Shown here piece after piece: positions 37,203 to 49,742 of a stretch of DNA of 64,000 nucleotides; position 1 is the stretch's first letter, and each line of letters begins with the position of its first letter. The translations under genes were made by a program, and so were the position numbers. The notes under the pieces were generated by a model. The model searched no databases, had not been told where the DNA came from, and worked only from the letters and a program-made list of their open reading frames with translations. Origin of the DNA: Datisca glomerata (taxonomy: Eukaryota > Streptophyta > Magnoliopsida > Cucurbitales > Datiscaceae); assembly GCA_003255025.1 (NCBI GenBank), contig QANY01006243.1, positions 535,859-599,858 on the forward strand, given 5' to 3'.

Positions 37203-37973
37203 ATGGATAAATCATGGATGTTTATGGATAGAATATCTACAAATTATGACATTGGGGTTGAAAATTTCCTCAAGTATGTGATGGAGCATGGTAATGACCA
37301 TTGTTTATTATGGTGTTCGTGTGTGGAATGTGCGAATCTCAAAGGTTTCACTTCACTGAGATAAGAAATCACTTATTCATTCATGGTATAGATTAAAAAA
37401 TATCAACTATGGGAGTGCCATGGAGAATTAGATAATTCTAGAAAAACCACATTTGATATAAATGAAGGAAGAGATAGTTCTCATGCTCAGATGATGATTT
37501 GAAATATGGTAAGCTTTTATCAATTGGTCATGTAGAAAGAATTTATCATAAACAGTGGAAGCAAGCACATCATTACCTATTAGAAAATACTAATCAAGTT
37601 CATCGAGTGAGTATAATAATCTTAATCTTTTATTTATTATCATGGTCATTGTTTTTTAGTTCTTTATTTCCTACTCTATTTGTTTTTAATCTTATGTTGT
37701 TATATAGGCAATATAGGACTTTCTTAAGGTAGAAGTATCCTAACAAATCAAAGAGACATAAATGGCTACAAGATGAACATAACCGAACATTTATTTATTG
37801 ACTGAGTGATTGGGTTACTTAAGTGAAAATGATATATATTCAGACTTGTAAAATTTATAAAGTACATAATCACTTATTGTTATTTGTAGGTTGCAAATGA
37901 TATTGATGTCTCTATTAGTGTAACAAATACACTGAGGTGGATAGCATGTGGCCCAACTTTTGAGGTAATCAAA
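37203..37973 (+). pseudogene. CACTA transposase fragments
   Basis: The ATG at 37203 opens MDKSWMFMDRI..., followed by CxxC-like CSCVECANLKGF and a RNHLFIHG-like end. This is the layout of the N-terminal transposase-associated domain. It has a stop near 37360. After an ORF piece at 37499 and intron-like sequence, a motif HKWLQDEHN (about 37755) and one LRWIACGPTF (about 37935) match conserved spots of the TNP2-type transposase C-terminal part. The middle of the transposase is missing, so this is a deletion derivative. Confidence 0.65.
37860..37973 (+). repeat. Left arm of an inverted duplication (CACTA exon segment)
   Basis: This ~114-bp segment ends GAGGTAATCAAA at the LTR junction. It is repeated in reverse at 41696-41815, starting TTTGATTACCTC. 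By eye about 8-9 differences were counted over ~104 aligned bases. Confidence 0.8.
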
Positions 37974-39101
37974 TGTTAATTGTTCGCGGCGCGTGCGCGG
38001 CAGAAGCATGTGGCACGTGGTCATTTTACAAAATTAAATTTCTTTTAAAAAAATTTGAATCTTTTAGTAAAACAAAATCGTGCAACACTACGATAACCAA
38101 AATTTTTTTTATTGAAAATTATTTTTCAATCAGTCAGGTGCATTATATATTTATATATTAAATTAACAACATACAAGGCTAGGAATCATATACATCTTCT
38201 ATTCTAAATCAAGCACCCTCGCGAAACCGATCGATTATTCGTTCCCACAAAATCGTTCCAACGATCAGCAGACTACGAATCCACACCAAGATCTTCCAAG
38301 TCATTCTTCAACGCACTAGGACATGTGTGGGCACATAGAATATAACGAATATATTTTTCTGTCTCTCGATGTACTCAACACATAAGATCTAGAGATTTTA
38401 CTGAGGACTTTTGTGAAAAATTGTGTTCTCTCAACTCTTAATTGATGAACTGTTTCTGTGATTGATTAACTGATGATCTGATCAACTCTTATCATTAGAA
38501 TTAAATATATATCTTATTCTAGATAATGGCGTATCAGATATTTAGGGATAATTAAAAATTAAAAATAATATTTAATTTCAAATTGCCCAATACAGTGTGA
38601 CCCACTTTATAATGGTGCACAACTACAGTGTCGTGTGGCACTACAGTGTTGCACCCCCACTACTGTAGTGTCACATGGCACTATGATAGTACATGTCAAT
38701 CTCTGATACTCAATCAATGATTGACACGTTGTAATTACTACAAATTAAATAGTTATTCTAATAAGATAAATATCTAGATATAAGTTCATTCAAAATTAAC
38801 ATATCTGATTACCTCTATCAACTAAATTATCTGTTATTTCATAAATAATAGATTTAGTTGATCCAAAATATTATCTAACAATAATTTAATTATCTAATTT
38901 CACAAATTAGATATTCTGTCTCACTTATAGATAATTAAAAAATAATTGATATATATATATATATATATTAATTCCAAAAATTTCATTTAGATATATAACT
39001 AATTTAATTAGTTAATTCTTAATTAATTAATCACACATAATTAGCTCATAATTATGTACTTCCCCTAGGATAAAATTTCACTTGCAAGTTAGTCTTTTTC
39101 T
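37974..39101 (-). mobile_element. Copia LTR fragment, minus orientation
   Basis: The plus-strand start TGTTAATTGTTCGCGGCGCG aligns with the LTR terminus at 55769. The course then parallels 55769-56990 and breaks at 39101, inside the segment reading CAAGTTAGTCTTTTTC, where a plus-oriented LTR starts. Confidence 0.75.
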
Positions 39102-41695
39102 TGTTGCGGGTTATGACATCAAAGCATGTATATTGACATTTTGATATGAAATTTAATGAGGATTACATTTTCTTATAATTGTTCTTTTAAATTATTGTTG
39201 AATAATTTATATAAATATCTGAAAATTTCATATTCATTGATGACACTATAATCTTGTATTAGTACGAGAAGATTAAGATCATAGATAATGAATAAAATTG
39301 TCAGCAACATATTAAAGCATGTAATCTTTAATGAATGGTTGCTAGTACGATTCACTAAGTATTATGAATGCATGTGATCTACATCTGAATCATTGATGTG
39401 GATAGACATCTTAGTGAATGTGCTTTATATAATGAGATTATATATGACTGGACCGATGTGAATTAATATCTTTATCAACGCGTCGTTTATCATAAAGATT
39501 TAATACACATCAATTCGATGATCATATGTAGATCAGTCTGAATCGTGAGTAGTCATGAATTTCTATGCATGTCTACTGAATCTTTTGATTCACTCGTTAA
39601 GGTTTGTTTAGAAAACAGGCTAGTGACTTTTGTTTTGAAGATTCAGTGATATGGATGGCTGAGAACATGATCTTACAAGATTTAGAATCCAAGTTTTCCT
39701 AACAGACCCTATATTAGTTCATTTAAGTGTTAATTTTAGAACTGAATGGTTATTGGGTTCAAATTTATAATAAGATTATAAATTAGTCATTTATTAGTGG
39801 ATTACGGGTACTTAAGGATTAAGAGGTAATTAGAAGGGTAAAACAGTAATTTTGATCAATTCTAATTTAGGAGTCAATAATTGGAGAATGGAATTACGTG
39901 AAATGATTACATCAGTGTACTTCACTACATGAGAATACTCTGTATATACAATCTATAATCACTAAGAGTGCAATTTCATATTTATATTGGAGTAATCATG
40001 GAATTAATAAATAAGATTATTTATAAAGAGTTTAATTAATAATCTAGTTTATTGGAGCTTAAAATTATAGGTTAATGGTACTCAAGTCACCTCTATACTA
40101 CGTAGTCTAGGGTCTAAATATTTCAGGACATGAGAAAATGACTAACTTGCAAATGAAATTTTATTCTGTGGCAAGTACATAATTATGAGATAATTATGTG
40201 TGATTAATTAGTTAAGAATTAATTAATTAAATTATTTATATATATTAATATAATTTTCGAAATTAATATATATATATTTATTTATAATTATCGATTATTT
40301 TTTAATTATCGATAAATGAGACAGAATATCTAATTTGTGAATTATATAAATAAATCATTATTAGATAATAATTTGGATAAATTAAATCTTTTATTTGTGA
40401 AATAACAGATAATTTAGTTGATAGTGGTAATCAGATATGTTAATTTTGAATTAACCGGTATCTAGATATTTATCTGATTAAAATAAATATTTAATTTACA
40501 ATAATTGTCAAGTATCAATCAATGATTGGGTATCAGAGATTGACATGGACTACGGTAGTGTCACGTGACACTACTCAGTCTAAATCTTGAGTAATCATGA
40601 ACTCTTATACATGTCTACTGGATTTTTTTATTCACTCGTTAAGGTTTGTTTTTGGAAAACTAGCTAGTGACTTTTATTTTGGAAATCCAGTGATATGGAT
40701 AACTGAGAATATGATCTTACAAGATTTGAAATCCAAACTTTTTTAACGGATCGTATGTTGGTTTCCTTAAGTCTTAATTATAGATCTGAGTGATTATTGA
40801 GCTCAAATTTATAATAAGATTATAAATAGTCATTCACTTGTGAGTTAATGGTACTTAAGGATTAATAGATAATTAGATGGCTATAAGAGATTGATACGGA
40901 CTACTGTAGTGCCTCATGACACTACAGTAGTAGGGGTGCAACACTGAAGCACCATGTGGCACTCCAGTTGTGCACCATTAATAGAGGATCCCACTGTATT
41001 GGACAATTTGAAATTAAGTATTATTTTTAATTTTTAATTATCTCTAAGTATCTGATACGATATTATCTAGAATAAGATACAGATTTTATTCTAATAACAA
41101 GAGTTGATCAGATCATCATTAATCAATCAAAGAATCAGTTCATCAATCAAGAGTTGAGAAAAGAACACAATTTTTCAAAAAAATGATTTTTCTATGATTA
41201 AGAGTTAATCAAAATCTCTAAAAGAATCATTTTCACGTTCTTTTAGAGAATTGTCTCACAAAAGTTATTCTGAGTAAAATCTCTAGATCTCATGTGTTGA
41301 GCATGTCTAGAGATAGAAAAATGTCTTCATTTTATTTTACGTACCCACACACGTCATAATGCGTTGAGAATTAACTTGAAATATTTTGGTGTGAATCTCA
41401 CAATTCGCTGATCGATGAAACGGTTTCGTAGGAACGAAGAATCGATCGGTTTCACGAGGACGCTTGATTTAGACTACAAGAGGTATATGATTCCTAACTC
41501 TTCTATGTTGTTAATTTAATATATAAATATATAATGGATCCTGACTGATTGAAAAATAGTTTTCAATAAAAAGTTTTTTTGGTTCTCGTAGCGTTGCGCG
41601 ATTTTTTTTTACTAAATATTCAAATTTTTATTTAATTTTTTTTAAAATGGTCACGCGCCACGAGCTCCCTCGCGGATCCGCTGCAATGACCAACA
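39102..41695 (+). mobile_element. Copia LTR, plus orientation, with internal duplication
   Basis: It starts TGTTGCGGGTTATG (the LTR 5' terminus) and ends GACCAACA. At 40577 the sequence jumps back to an earlier LTR point (TCAGTCTAAATCTTGAG, compare 39533). At about 40880 it jumps forward again, so the unit is a fusion of two LTR pieces totalling about 2.6 kb against about 2.26 kb for a normal LTR. No primer site follows. Confidence 0.75.
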
Positions 41696-41815
41696 TTTGA
41701 TTACCTCATAAGTTGGGCCATGTGCTATCCACCTCAGTGTGTTTGTTACACTTATGGAGACATCAATATCATTTGCAACCAACAAATAACAATCCGTGAT
41801 TAAGTAATTTATCAA
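41696..41815 (-). repeat. Right arm of the inverted duplication (CACTA segment)
   Basis: Reverse copy of 37860-37973, directly after an LTR 3' terminus. Its right limit is blurred, about 41815-41830, where another LTR fragment begins. Confidence 0.8.
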
Positions 41816-41829
41816 GAAATATATACATA

Positions 41830-44800
41830 TATTATTCTGGTGGTCTGAAATGATGAATCAATCAATGATTTGAATGAGTTGAGTCAGTTGAATCAGTTCA
41901 TCAATCAAGAGTTGAGAGAAGAACGCAATTCTCAGAAAAAGAAAGTAATTTTTTCTACGATTAAGAGTTAATCAAATTTTTTAAAAGAATCATCATCACA
42001 TTCTTTTAGAAATCGTCTCACAATTTTTTTTTCAGTAAAATCACTAGATCACATGTGTTGAGTACATCTAGAGACAGAAAAGTGTCTTGTTATATTCTAT
42101 GTGCTTACAAATGTCCTAGTGCGTTTAGGATTGACTTGAAAGATCTTGGTGTGGATCTCAGAGTCTGCTGATTGTTGGAATGATTTCGTATGAACGGAAA
42201 ATCGATTGGTTTTGCGAGGACGCTTGATTTAAACTAAAAGAAGTATATGATTCCTATCCTCATTTGTTTTAAATTTAATATATAAATATATAATGGATCC
42301 TGACTAATTGAAAAAAAAATTCATTAATTTTTTTTGCATCGTAGCGTAGCGCGATTTTGTTTTAGTAAAAGATTCAATTTTTTATTTAAAACTTTAATTT
42401 TTAAAATGGCCACGCACCACACGCTTCCGTTGCGCACGCGCCACGACGACCAACAAGTTGTATCAAAGTGATCTTTATATATTTAGAATGTAAAATGTTG
42501 TGTGGGTTTATTTGCATTATTCCTATAATATGGGATATGTATGAATGAATGGATGGTTATATTTTTTGAATATGAAAAATAATGGATCGTCAATTGTACA
42601 GTGAATATTGGGTTAAGCTTTGTTTTATTTTTTCTTAGATCTTGTGTAAGCCGTTGTGAAGTGTAGGAATTTTTGTAATTTATTTTGAATATTATTGTAA
42701 TTATTCCGAATGTGAGGAGACGAAGAACGCACGAGACGAACGATGAAAATTACTGTTCATGATGGGAATTTACTGTTCACAAAAAATTTACTGTTAATGC
42801 TCGAAAATACTATTCCGGCGGCTGCTGGCAGTGGGCTGGCGGCGGCAGTGGTGGGGGACGATAGGGGAGTCCTGTCTTTTGTGGCAACTGTTGTCCTTTT
42901 TACGGATGTTTCGTACAAACTCTAATACCTACCAACCCTATCATTATAGAGTTTGATGATAAGTCTCAATTTATCAATTATCTTTTTAAAATTTGAAATT
43001 AATGTAATTTTAAAATTAATTATTAATTTTTATTTTTATGAAAATTAGAAATTAAATTTTAATTTTATGAAAATTAAAAATTATTAGATTGATTGGGTTT
43101 AACCCAAGTTTGCCCAAATCAAATAAAGTGTTTAGTTGATTAAGTCAAAGTCAACTATTTTAAAAGGATAATTATAGAAACTAATTTTAATTAAGAAAAT
43201 TTATTTTTCTTAATTAAATAGAATTTTTTTCGTAGCTTGGAGATTACGAAGATGCATTAGGAGGAGAAGGTAATATTTGATAAATATATATTCTTGAAAT
43301 CTGATTTCAAGAGTTGTAATTTAAAAATACATAATAGCCACTCGATCCATTATTATTTCATTTAATTGTTAAATAATTTTTTTGATTATAATGTTTGATA
43401 ACATGTCTATGCATTAGTCAATCACATGTCATACATAAAAATCTCACACAGTTTTGTTTAATCATGCATCTCATATGTAGAAACATGATTTATTAGGATT
43501 GTCCTAATATGTTGATATGTATTATTTTATGAAATCAATTGCATGTAAATTGCTTGGTAATCACACCACACTAAGGGCTATAGTAACATTTAGGATAACC
43601 GAATTTAATACATTAATGTTTGATGAATATAATTAATTAGTTAATCTAAGTTCACCTAATTATGACTTAGGCCCTTTAGAATGTTAAATAAACTTAGCCA
43701 ATAAGATGGGTAAAACTATTTATTAATTATTCATTAGGTTATTATTTTAACTAGTAACTAATTTAGAATTAATTAATTAGTTAGTTAAAAACTAAAACAC
43801 ATAATTCCAAAATAGTGAGTGGGAGAAGGTTGACATGTCAATGTAATCTATAGTCTTCCTTATTAGTACAACACCATGAGGTACAGTGAGAGCCTCGAGA
43901 TGACTTTGTTTTTATCTCCCTAAATAAGGTTTGGAGATGTATCAATATCAACGTTGGACTTCTTAAGAAGATAGGAGAAATTGATGTAGTTAAGTTTTGA
44001 CTGACCCTTAGGCGGCATATTCAAAATTAAGTAATGGAATTTAAAATAATGGGTTACACTCACAAAATCACAATTAAGCTTTCGTGTGGATAGTTGTGAC
44101 TTAACCAAACAGGCGATATCTTATTGTAAAAAAATGAGATATTTTAAGTTTACATTAATAAGGACGAGAATGTCTCATAAACAGTCTGGGGTTAATCTGA
44201 CTGACTCTAAGACAACACATTAATTATTGGGTTGTTTTATCATGATTAGTAAATCTTAAATTTGTGTCTTTATTATGTTGCATTCGTGCATCACATTATT
44301 TTTTGAATTCTAGTATTTATCAATTATATTGAATCTTGTATGTTTTAAATTTCAGTTATCATTATTATGTCTACCATGGGTAACACTGTTACTGCTTCAC
44401 TTGCTCTTGAAAAATTGAATGGTGATAATTTCGTATGTTGGGAATAAAATATGAACTTAATACTGAGAAATGTCCTAAGAATGTTTGGGACAAATATGAT
44501 GCTTGGATCATATTAAACAACAAGGCGAAGTGCTACATGCTTGTGAGCATGAATGATGTTCTGAGAACCAAGCATAAAAGCATGGAGACTACCTATGAGA
44601 TTATGGAATCTCTACAGGTTATGTTTGGGCAGCAGCAATCTTATCAAAATCGTCATGAGCCACTAGGAGTTATATGACGACTAAGATAAGAAAGAGTACT
44701 TTTGTGCGAGAACATGTTTTGAATATGATCAATATAATGCACGAGGCAGAAGTACATGAGGCTACCATTAATAAGCAAACTCAAGTTAGCATTATACTTC

Positions 44801-44990
44801 AGTCGCTCACACCAATTTTTTCTGCGTTCACGATCAACTATGTTATGAACAAGTTGCAGTTCAACATGACCCAATTATTGAATGAACTGCAGACTTTTGA
44901 ATCACTCAACTTTAGAATGACCAAATAGGACGAGGTAAATGTTGTCGAGCAAAATTCTTCTTCCACTGTTAAAAGTAACAATATGCTTAG
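41830..44990 (+). mobile_element. Truncated Ty1/copia element: LTR end, primer site, leader, gag
   Basis: The 3' part of a 5' LTR (about 41830-42455, ending ACCAACA) is followed by a degenerate primer site (42456-42474, AGTTGTATCAAAGTGATCT), a ~1.9-kb leader and a gag remnant. Pol and the 3' LTR are absent. The element breaks off near 44990, about 1 kb upstream of the NAC gene. Confidence 0.75.
44367..44990 (+). pseudogene. Copia gag remnant
   Basis: ATG at 44367 (MSTMGNT, LEKLNGDN), a frameshift near 44430, open stretches at 44435-44677 and 44674-44928, then a stop and loss of similarity before the zinc knuckle. The short motif TAGAATGACCAAAT occurs twice (about 44914 and 44986) at the breakpoint. 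Confidence 0.7.
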
Positions 44991-45719
44991 AATGACCAAA
45001 TGCTTTCTTTTTTCCCTTCTTCGGCTGTTCTCTAGATAGATAATATCACGAGTTGTACTCAGGTTAGCAAAAAGATGCAGATTTGAAAAGATCATAAGGA
45101 AATGAGAAAAAAAAGTAGGGGCAGGGCAGGAGCCCTAGAAAAGAGAGATAGCAGAGGGATAAGCAGCTAGGAGAAATAGGCTTATGTAAACCTAGCTAGC
45201 TTAGCTAGCTGCTATATATTTATTTATTGGCAGAGGCAGAGCAATGCGCGCAGTAGATCTTTTACTTGAGGGGGTGGCGCTGCGCTGGGCTGAATAATTG
45301 AATCTCTCTCTATTATTAATTGCTTAGTTTGAGAGATTGTGTATCATTACCTTATTATACATGTTGCACGTGCAACGCCGAACCAACACTCAATCGGTCC
45401 CCACCCTTACTTTTCTACTTTAATTCCAATCCCTCGACAGATAATGATAAATCCAGTTTGTTATAATTTCGTAAATTATAGATTTTATTAAAAACCAGAA
45501 AATTATTGGTACCCTCTTTCTGAACTTATTTTTTCTGTAATAATTCTGATTTTTGTTTTTTTTAATAAATGAACTGATTTCTGTCTGTAAAAAAAACTTC
45601 AGATCAAAAGAAAAAAAACACACACGTACACAAAGTAAAATTACGAAAAAGGTGTTTCAGAGTTTGGGAATCCTTTCAGGAGTCGGTCAGGCACTCAGGC
45701 TACGCTTATGTAGTGTAGA

Positions 45720-45761
45720 CCCCCCCCCCCCCCCCNNNNNNNNNNNNNNNNNNNCCCCCCC
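45720..45761. other. Assembly gap of 19 N inside a C homopolymer
   Basis: Sixteen C, 19 N (45736-45754), then seven C. The gap is probably a sequencing failure in a long poly-C tract, so the local length is unreliable. A single N also occurs at 59916 after an AT microsatellite. Confidence 0.95.
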
Positions 45762-45925
45762 TACATGAAATTTTTTATGAACTCTTATCTCCCCCCACCC
45801 TCCCCTGTTTTTTTTTTAAGGATTGGATTTTCTCTCTCTTTGGTTTCAGTGCTCTTTCCTCGTTATTTATATTAAATTTTAACTCCACAACATTAACTTC
45901 ATTCATTTACTGGTTCACAGTATCA

Positions 45926-46022
45926 TACTCTCTCTCTCTCTCTCTACAGTCTACTCCATTTCTACTCTCTCTCTCTCTACAGTCTACTCCATTTCTACTC
46001 TCTCTCTCTCTCTATATATATA
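45926..46022 (+). repeat. CT microsatellite with a 33-bp duplication in the NAC 5' leader
   Basis: TACAGTCTACTCCATTTCTA occurs at 45945 and again at 45978, each flanked by CTCTCT runs, then TATATATATA. Pyrimidine-rich leaders are common in plant 5' UTRs. The transcription start cannot be fixed from sequence. Confidence 0.75.
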
Positions 46023-46057
46023 TATCGAGTGGAGGAGGAAAAGAAATATTAAAAGGG

Positions 46058-47828
46058 ATGGAAGAAGTGATGATCGAATTAGAAATAAAAGAGGAGGAGC
46101 AGCAAGGATTGCCACCAGGGTTTAGATTCCACCCAACAGATGAGGAGCTTATAACATATTACCTTACCTCTAAACTCTTTCAACCCTCGGCTTTCTCTGG
46201 TGCTGTTCACATTCCTGAGGTTGATCTCAATCGTTGCGAGCCTTGGGACCTCCCTGGTATTCTTACGTACTCCTTACTTAATATTTTTTTGGGTGATTCT
46301 ACGTTACTGTTATTATGTTAATGTTATGTAACATACTTGGAGTAGCTAGGAGATGACTGAGAGAAGACAGAATGGAGAGTAGAGATAACATACAATTTTC
46401 AACTTTTCAATTGCTTTGACACATACTTAATCAAACGAACGAATGAATGAGCAATTAATTAAGCTGTGACGCGTACACTATGTGGGGTATCTGGGGGTGA
46501 TTAATATTAATATTGTTCAGATGAGGCAAAGATGGGAGAGAGAGAATGGTACTTCTTCAGCTTAAGAGACAGAAAGTACCCAACAGGGTTAAGAACAAAC
46601 AGAGCAACCGGAGCTGGTTACTGGAAAGCCACCGGCAAAGATAGAGAAGTTTACAGTTCCAGTAGTACTGGTGGAGGTGGAGGAGCCCTTCTTATTGGTA
46701 TGAAGAAAACACTTGTTTTCTACAAAGGCAGAGCCCCACGTGGCCTGAAAACCAAGTGGGTCATGCACGAGTATCGCCTTGATTCTGATTTCTCTAATTA
46801 CCGTCACACGTGTAAGGTAACAACTTTAACCCTCCACACGTGCATCTCCCACTGTGATAACCTTCTCTCTCTCTTTTTGTCGCTTTCTGGGTTGACAAGT
46901 TTTATAACCAAAGCAATAGCTGCACCTCCCTGTCTGTTTTGTTATTTTGTGTGCATGTCATGCCAATATACTTGGACTCAATTATGAAATTTTCACTTTG
47001 TGAGTGGAATTTCCTCTTGGGGTTAGATTTCTATGTGATGAGATTGATTTAAGCATTGCTAGGTAGGACCCTTTTTCGTTAATCTTAAATATTAATGTGT
47101 CAAAAAATATAAGAAGTGGAATTAAATTCACGGGTTATTAAATAAATTCAAGGGTCATAAAAGCCCGGAATGGGAAGCATGAGACTTCATCTTTTTAGGT
47201 GATCATTCCATAATATATTTAATAATTTTTGTATACACATATGCAGGAAGAATGGGTAATATGCAGAATATTTAACAAGAGTGGAGAGAAAAGAAGTCCA
47301 AATTTTCAGGGACCGTGTCATGTTGTAGAGAACACTTCATCATCATCGCCCACCCTCAACTCCTTACCTTCATTGCTTGACACTACACCCTTACATTATT
47401 CTGATCTGCAAACCCTTTTTCAGATTCACCACCATCAATTCAAAACCTTTACAAATTCAGTTCCCTCTTCCTCTCAATCCCACCTCAGCTTCCCTATGAA
47501 TACGTTTTATAATCAGTCTTCCTTTTCAACCATTCCTACGACTATTCCTCGACAGTGCAAGACAGAGTCCAACTTTTCCAATTGCCAACTAGCAGCTAAT
47601 AGTAACATATGGCAGATGCAGTTGATGGATAAGATTGAGAGAGACCCATTTTTTCATTATCAAAATCCTTTGTTTTTCGAAATAGGTGGTTCTAATTCTA
47701 ATGTATTGTTGGGCTACTCCTCAACTGATGCTGATGCTGCTGTTTTTCATGATATGTCCACTTCATCAGTTGCTTTCAACAGATCCGGCTTTCAGATTTC
47801 CCAGCTACACGATATTTGCGGCCTTTAG
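46058..47828 (+). CDS. NAC-domain transcription factor, 3 exons, intact
   Basis: Exons are 46058-46256, 46521-46816 and 47247-47828, with GT-AG introns of 264 and 430 bp. The joined frame encodes 358 residues. The N-terminal NAC domain spans about residues 18-175: subdomain [15 protein letters not shown], then [58 protein letters not shown] with [11 protein letters not shown], and [12 protein letters not shown]. This domain binds DNA and dimerises. The remaining ~180 residues are Ser/Thr/Asn/Gln-rich with no fold visible, typical of the activation region. The intron after the WDLP motif is at the usual family position. A Ser/Gly-rich loop ([10 protein letters not shown]) lies between the WKATGKDRE and KKTLVFYKG motifs. 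The motifs fit the NAM/CUC/ORE1-like part of the family; I cannot assign the exact orthologue. It is a nuclear regulator of development or senescence by family analogy. Confidence 0.93.
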
Positions 47829-49635
47829 ATATTGCTTATTATTATTAATCAAATAAGATTTTCTTTTAGTTAATTTATATATTAAATATATCCAATTCTG
47901 TTTGTTGCTGTAGCCTGTAAACGTATATTTCTAACCCTTTATCTAAGTGCATATCGCCTCCCTCCTCCTCCTAGGGGAATGTTCTGCCGTACCGTAAGCT
48001 TATTTAGGAATTTCTTTGTAATTAGCAAGATATTCATTAATCAAGAGCTATTTTAATTTGCATGTTTTCGTTTGAGAAACATTAAAAGGTCGCTTTATGG
48101 GGTTGGACTGTGGAAGCACTTGTCAATGCTTAAGAAAGAAAGAAAAATAATCAAAGAGTTGTCAAGGTTTGATTTGATGGGACGTCGTGAAGGTTGATCA
48201 CATTAATGTTGGATATGTCACATTTGTTAAATTTAATGGCGAAAGATTGATCCAGAATGACGGATTGTACTGTAATTGCTTAGTTCATATTCATTTCAAA
48301 TAAAAGATGTTGAAGAGCATGCATGAGAAAATGGTGACCAAGGGGAGGATTGAAGTTATATTCCTTATTGATTCTATTAGGGTCTCACGATAATACAGAG
48401 TACATTCTTTCACCTTCTCCCAAATCTCTTAAGTTAGCGGTAAAAATGATTTGGAATTTTTTTTTTTGAAAAAATGACTCAAAATGGTCAAGCTAAATAG
48501 TTTATTTACGAAAATTAAGCAGGAGTAAATACCTTCCTTACATTTATACATTTATGCCTGGTATAATCTGGTAAAAAATATTTTTTTTATCAATATTCAC
48601 TTATACACTAGAAGACCTTATTACTATATTTATCTACATCTATATAGATACCCATGATACATTAAAATGAACTTAAATGAGATTAATTTTTTACTATCTT
48701 TTTATCCTTTAAAACTCTTTTAAATGTAGCACAGTCACATATTTTCTCTTTACATATAATGTACTTTTTCTACAACCATGACATGACGTATGGATGGTGG
48801 AAAGTCATAGGACTACCCCGAATTGGCTAGACTCGTTGAGCCCACAATACAATACGTATGAGATCTTCAAAATTTGGGGCTTTAAACAGAAATATACAAC
48901 TTTTACTATATTAATATAAAAATAGACAAGTATTTTTATATAAAAAAAATAGTTAGTTTGAATGGACCCATAAAAATAATAAAATACTATCTAATTTACC
49001 CTTAATTAATATATAATATATTCTATTCACTCACTCTCCCTCCCTCCCATCCACTCTCAATTATCCTTTTCAATTTCATATCTCTCCCCATCTTTCCTTC
49101 TCCCCTCCCCAAGCACGTATACGAGACTTTTTTCTGCTAATTAAGAATTAAAAGGAAAAGTATTGATAAGGGTAGGCTTACATGAGTATTAACGGGAGAG
49201 AGAGTTTAGGGACGAGAGAGAGTTTAGGAACCAGAGATTGTAAGGGGTAAATGCTCTGTGTCATATATGCTTGAGTTGTATTGAATGTTTATGTTTCAAT
49301 TAGTACACTTACTTTATATAGGCTGCTAATTTATATGAATTGATTAGAATAATAATAAAAATTGGGGGGGAGGGGAGTGTTGCTGCCAAGTATGACCCTC
49401 ATTCCCTTTCTCATTTGTCATTTTCATATGTCTCATTCAACCATCAATCAGTCATAGTCACTTAGTGATTTCTTGTAGTTCGAGCCAGTCAGTTTTAGTC
49501 ACTTGGTGGCCTGCCATCCTGTCTCGTCCGAGTCATTCAGCTACTTAATCAATCATGCCACTTGACTGTCATTCTGAACCTCCTTCATCCATTCCCTTTA
49601 ACTAGTCACTTTTTTCCATTCTGATGTTTTTTCTC
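47829..49635. other. Intergenic region downstream of NAC
   Basis: Immediately after the stop are AATAAGATTTT (47861) and other AT-rich stretches that could serve as polyadenylation signals. No further gene is supported. Around 49440-49560 the motif TAGTCACTTRGTG recurs, perhaps the start of the gypsy-derived segment that follows. Confidence 0.45.
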
Positions 49636-49742
49636 GTTCTTGAGGTGATGATCCCTATTTTTGAGGTGATGATCCCCGTTCTTGAGGTGCTGACCCCGTT
49701 CTTGACGTGATGATCCCATTTCTTGAGGTGTTGATCATCTGT
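49636..49742. repeat. Minisatellite, ~21-bp unit, five copies
   Basis: CTTGAGGTGATGATCCCC-like units start at about 49638, 49659, 49681, 49701 and 49722, with a few substitutions each. It lies upstream of the second aORF copy. Confidence 0.75.

Larger units (their letters stand above)
36532..37973 (+). mobile_element. CACTA (En/Spm) DNA transposon remnant, 5' part
   Basis: CACTACTAT at 36532 may be the terminal CACTA motif. Behind it is a subterminal array of short GC-rich repeats (36575-36905) with GACGGGG/CCCCGTC and ACGACGGGT/ACCCGTCGT in both orientations, as in CACTA subtermini. Transposase remnants follow from 37203. The copy is broken at 37973 by a copia LTR. A second, inverted copy of its last ~115 bp lies at 41696. 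Confidence 0.65.
44991..46057. other. Upstream region of the NAC gene
   Basis: No ORF is supported. It includes a CTAGCTAGC-type palindrome cluster at 45192-45216, an assembly gap (45736-45754) and a CT-rich leader (45926-46018). The sequence next to the ATG at 46058 is TATATATATA (46013-46022) followed by a purine-rich stretch. Confidence 0.5.

Noticed and set aside
38950..38968. AT dinucleotide runs here and at 30189-30207 and 59900-59915
   Set aside because: Ordinary AT microsatellites in introns or LTRs with no special placement.
46589..46807. 72-residue minus-strand ORF
   Set aside because: It is a shadow of NAC exon 2.
49150..49250. Purine-rich GAGAGAGTTTAGG repeats as a possible regulatory array
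   Set aside because: Only two or three short imperfect units are present, too few to separate from low complexity.
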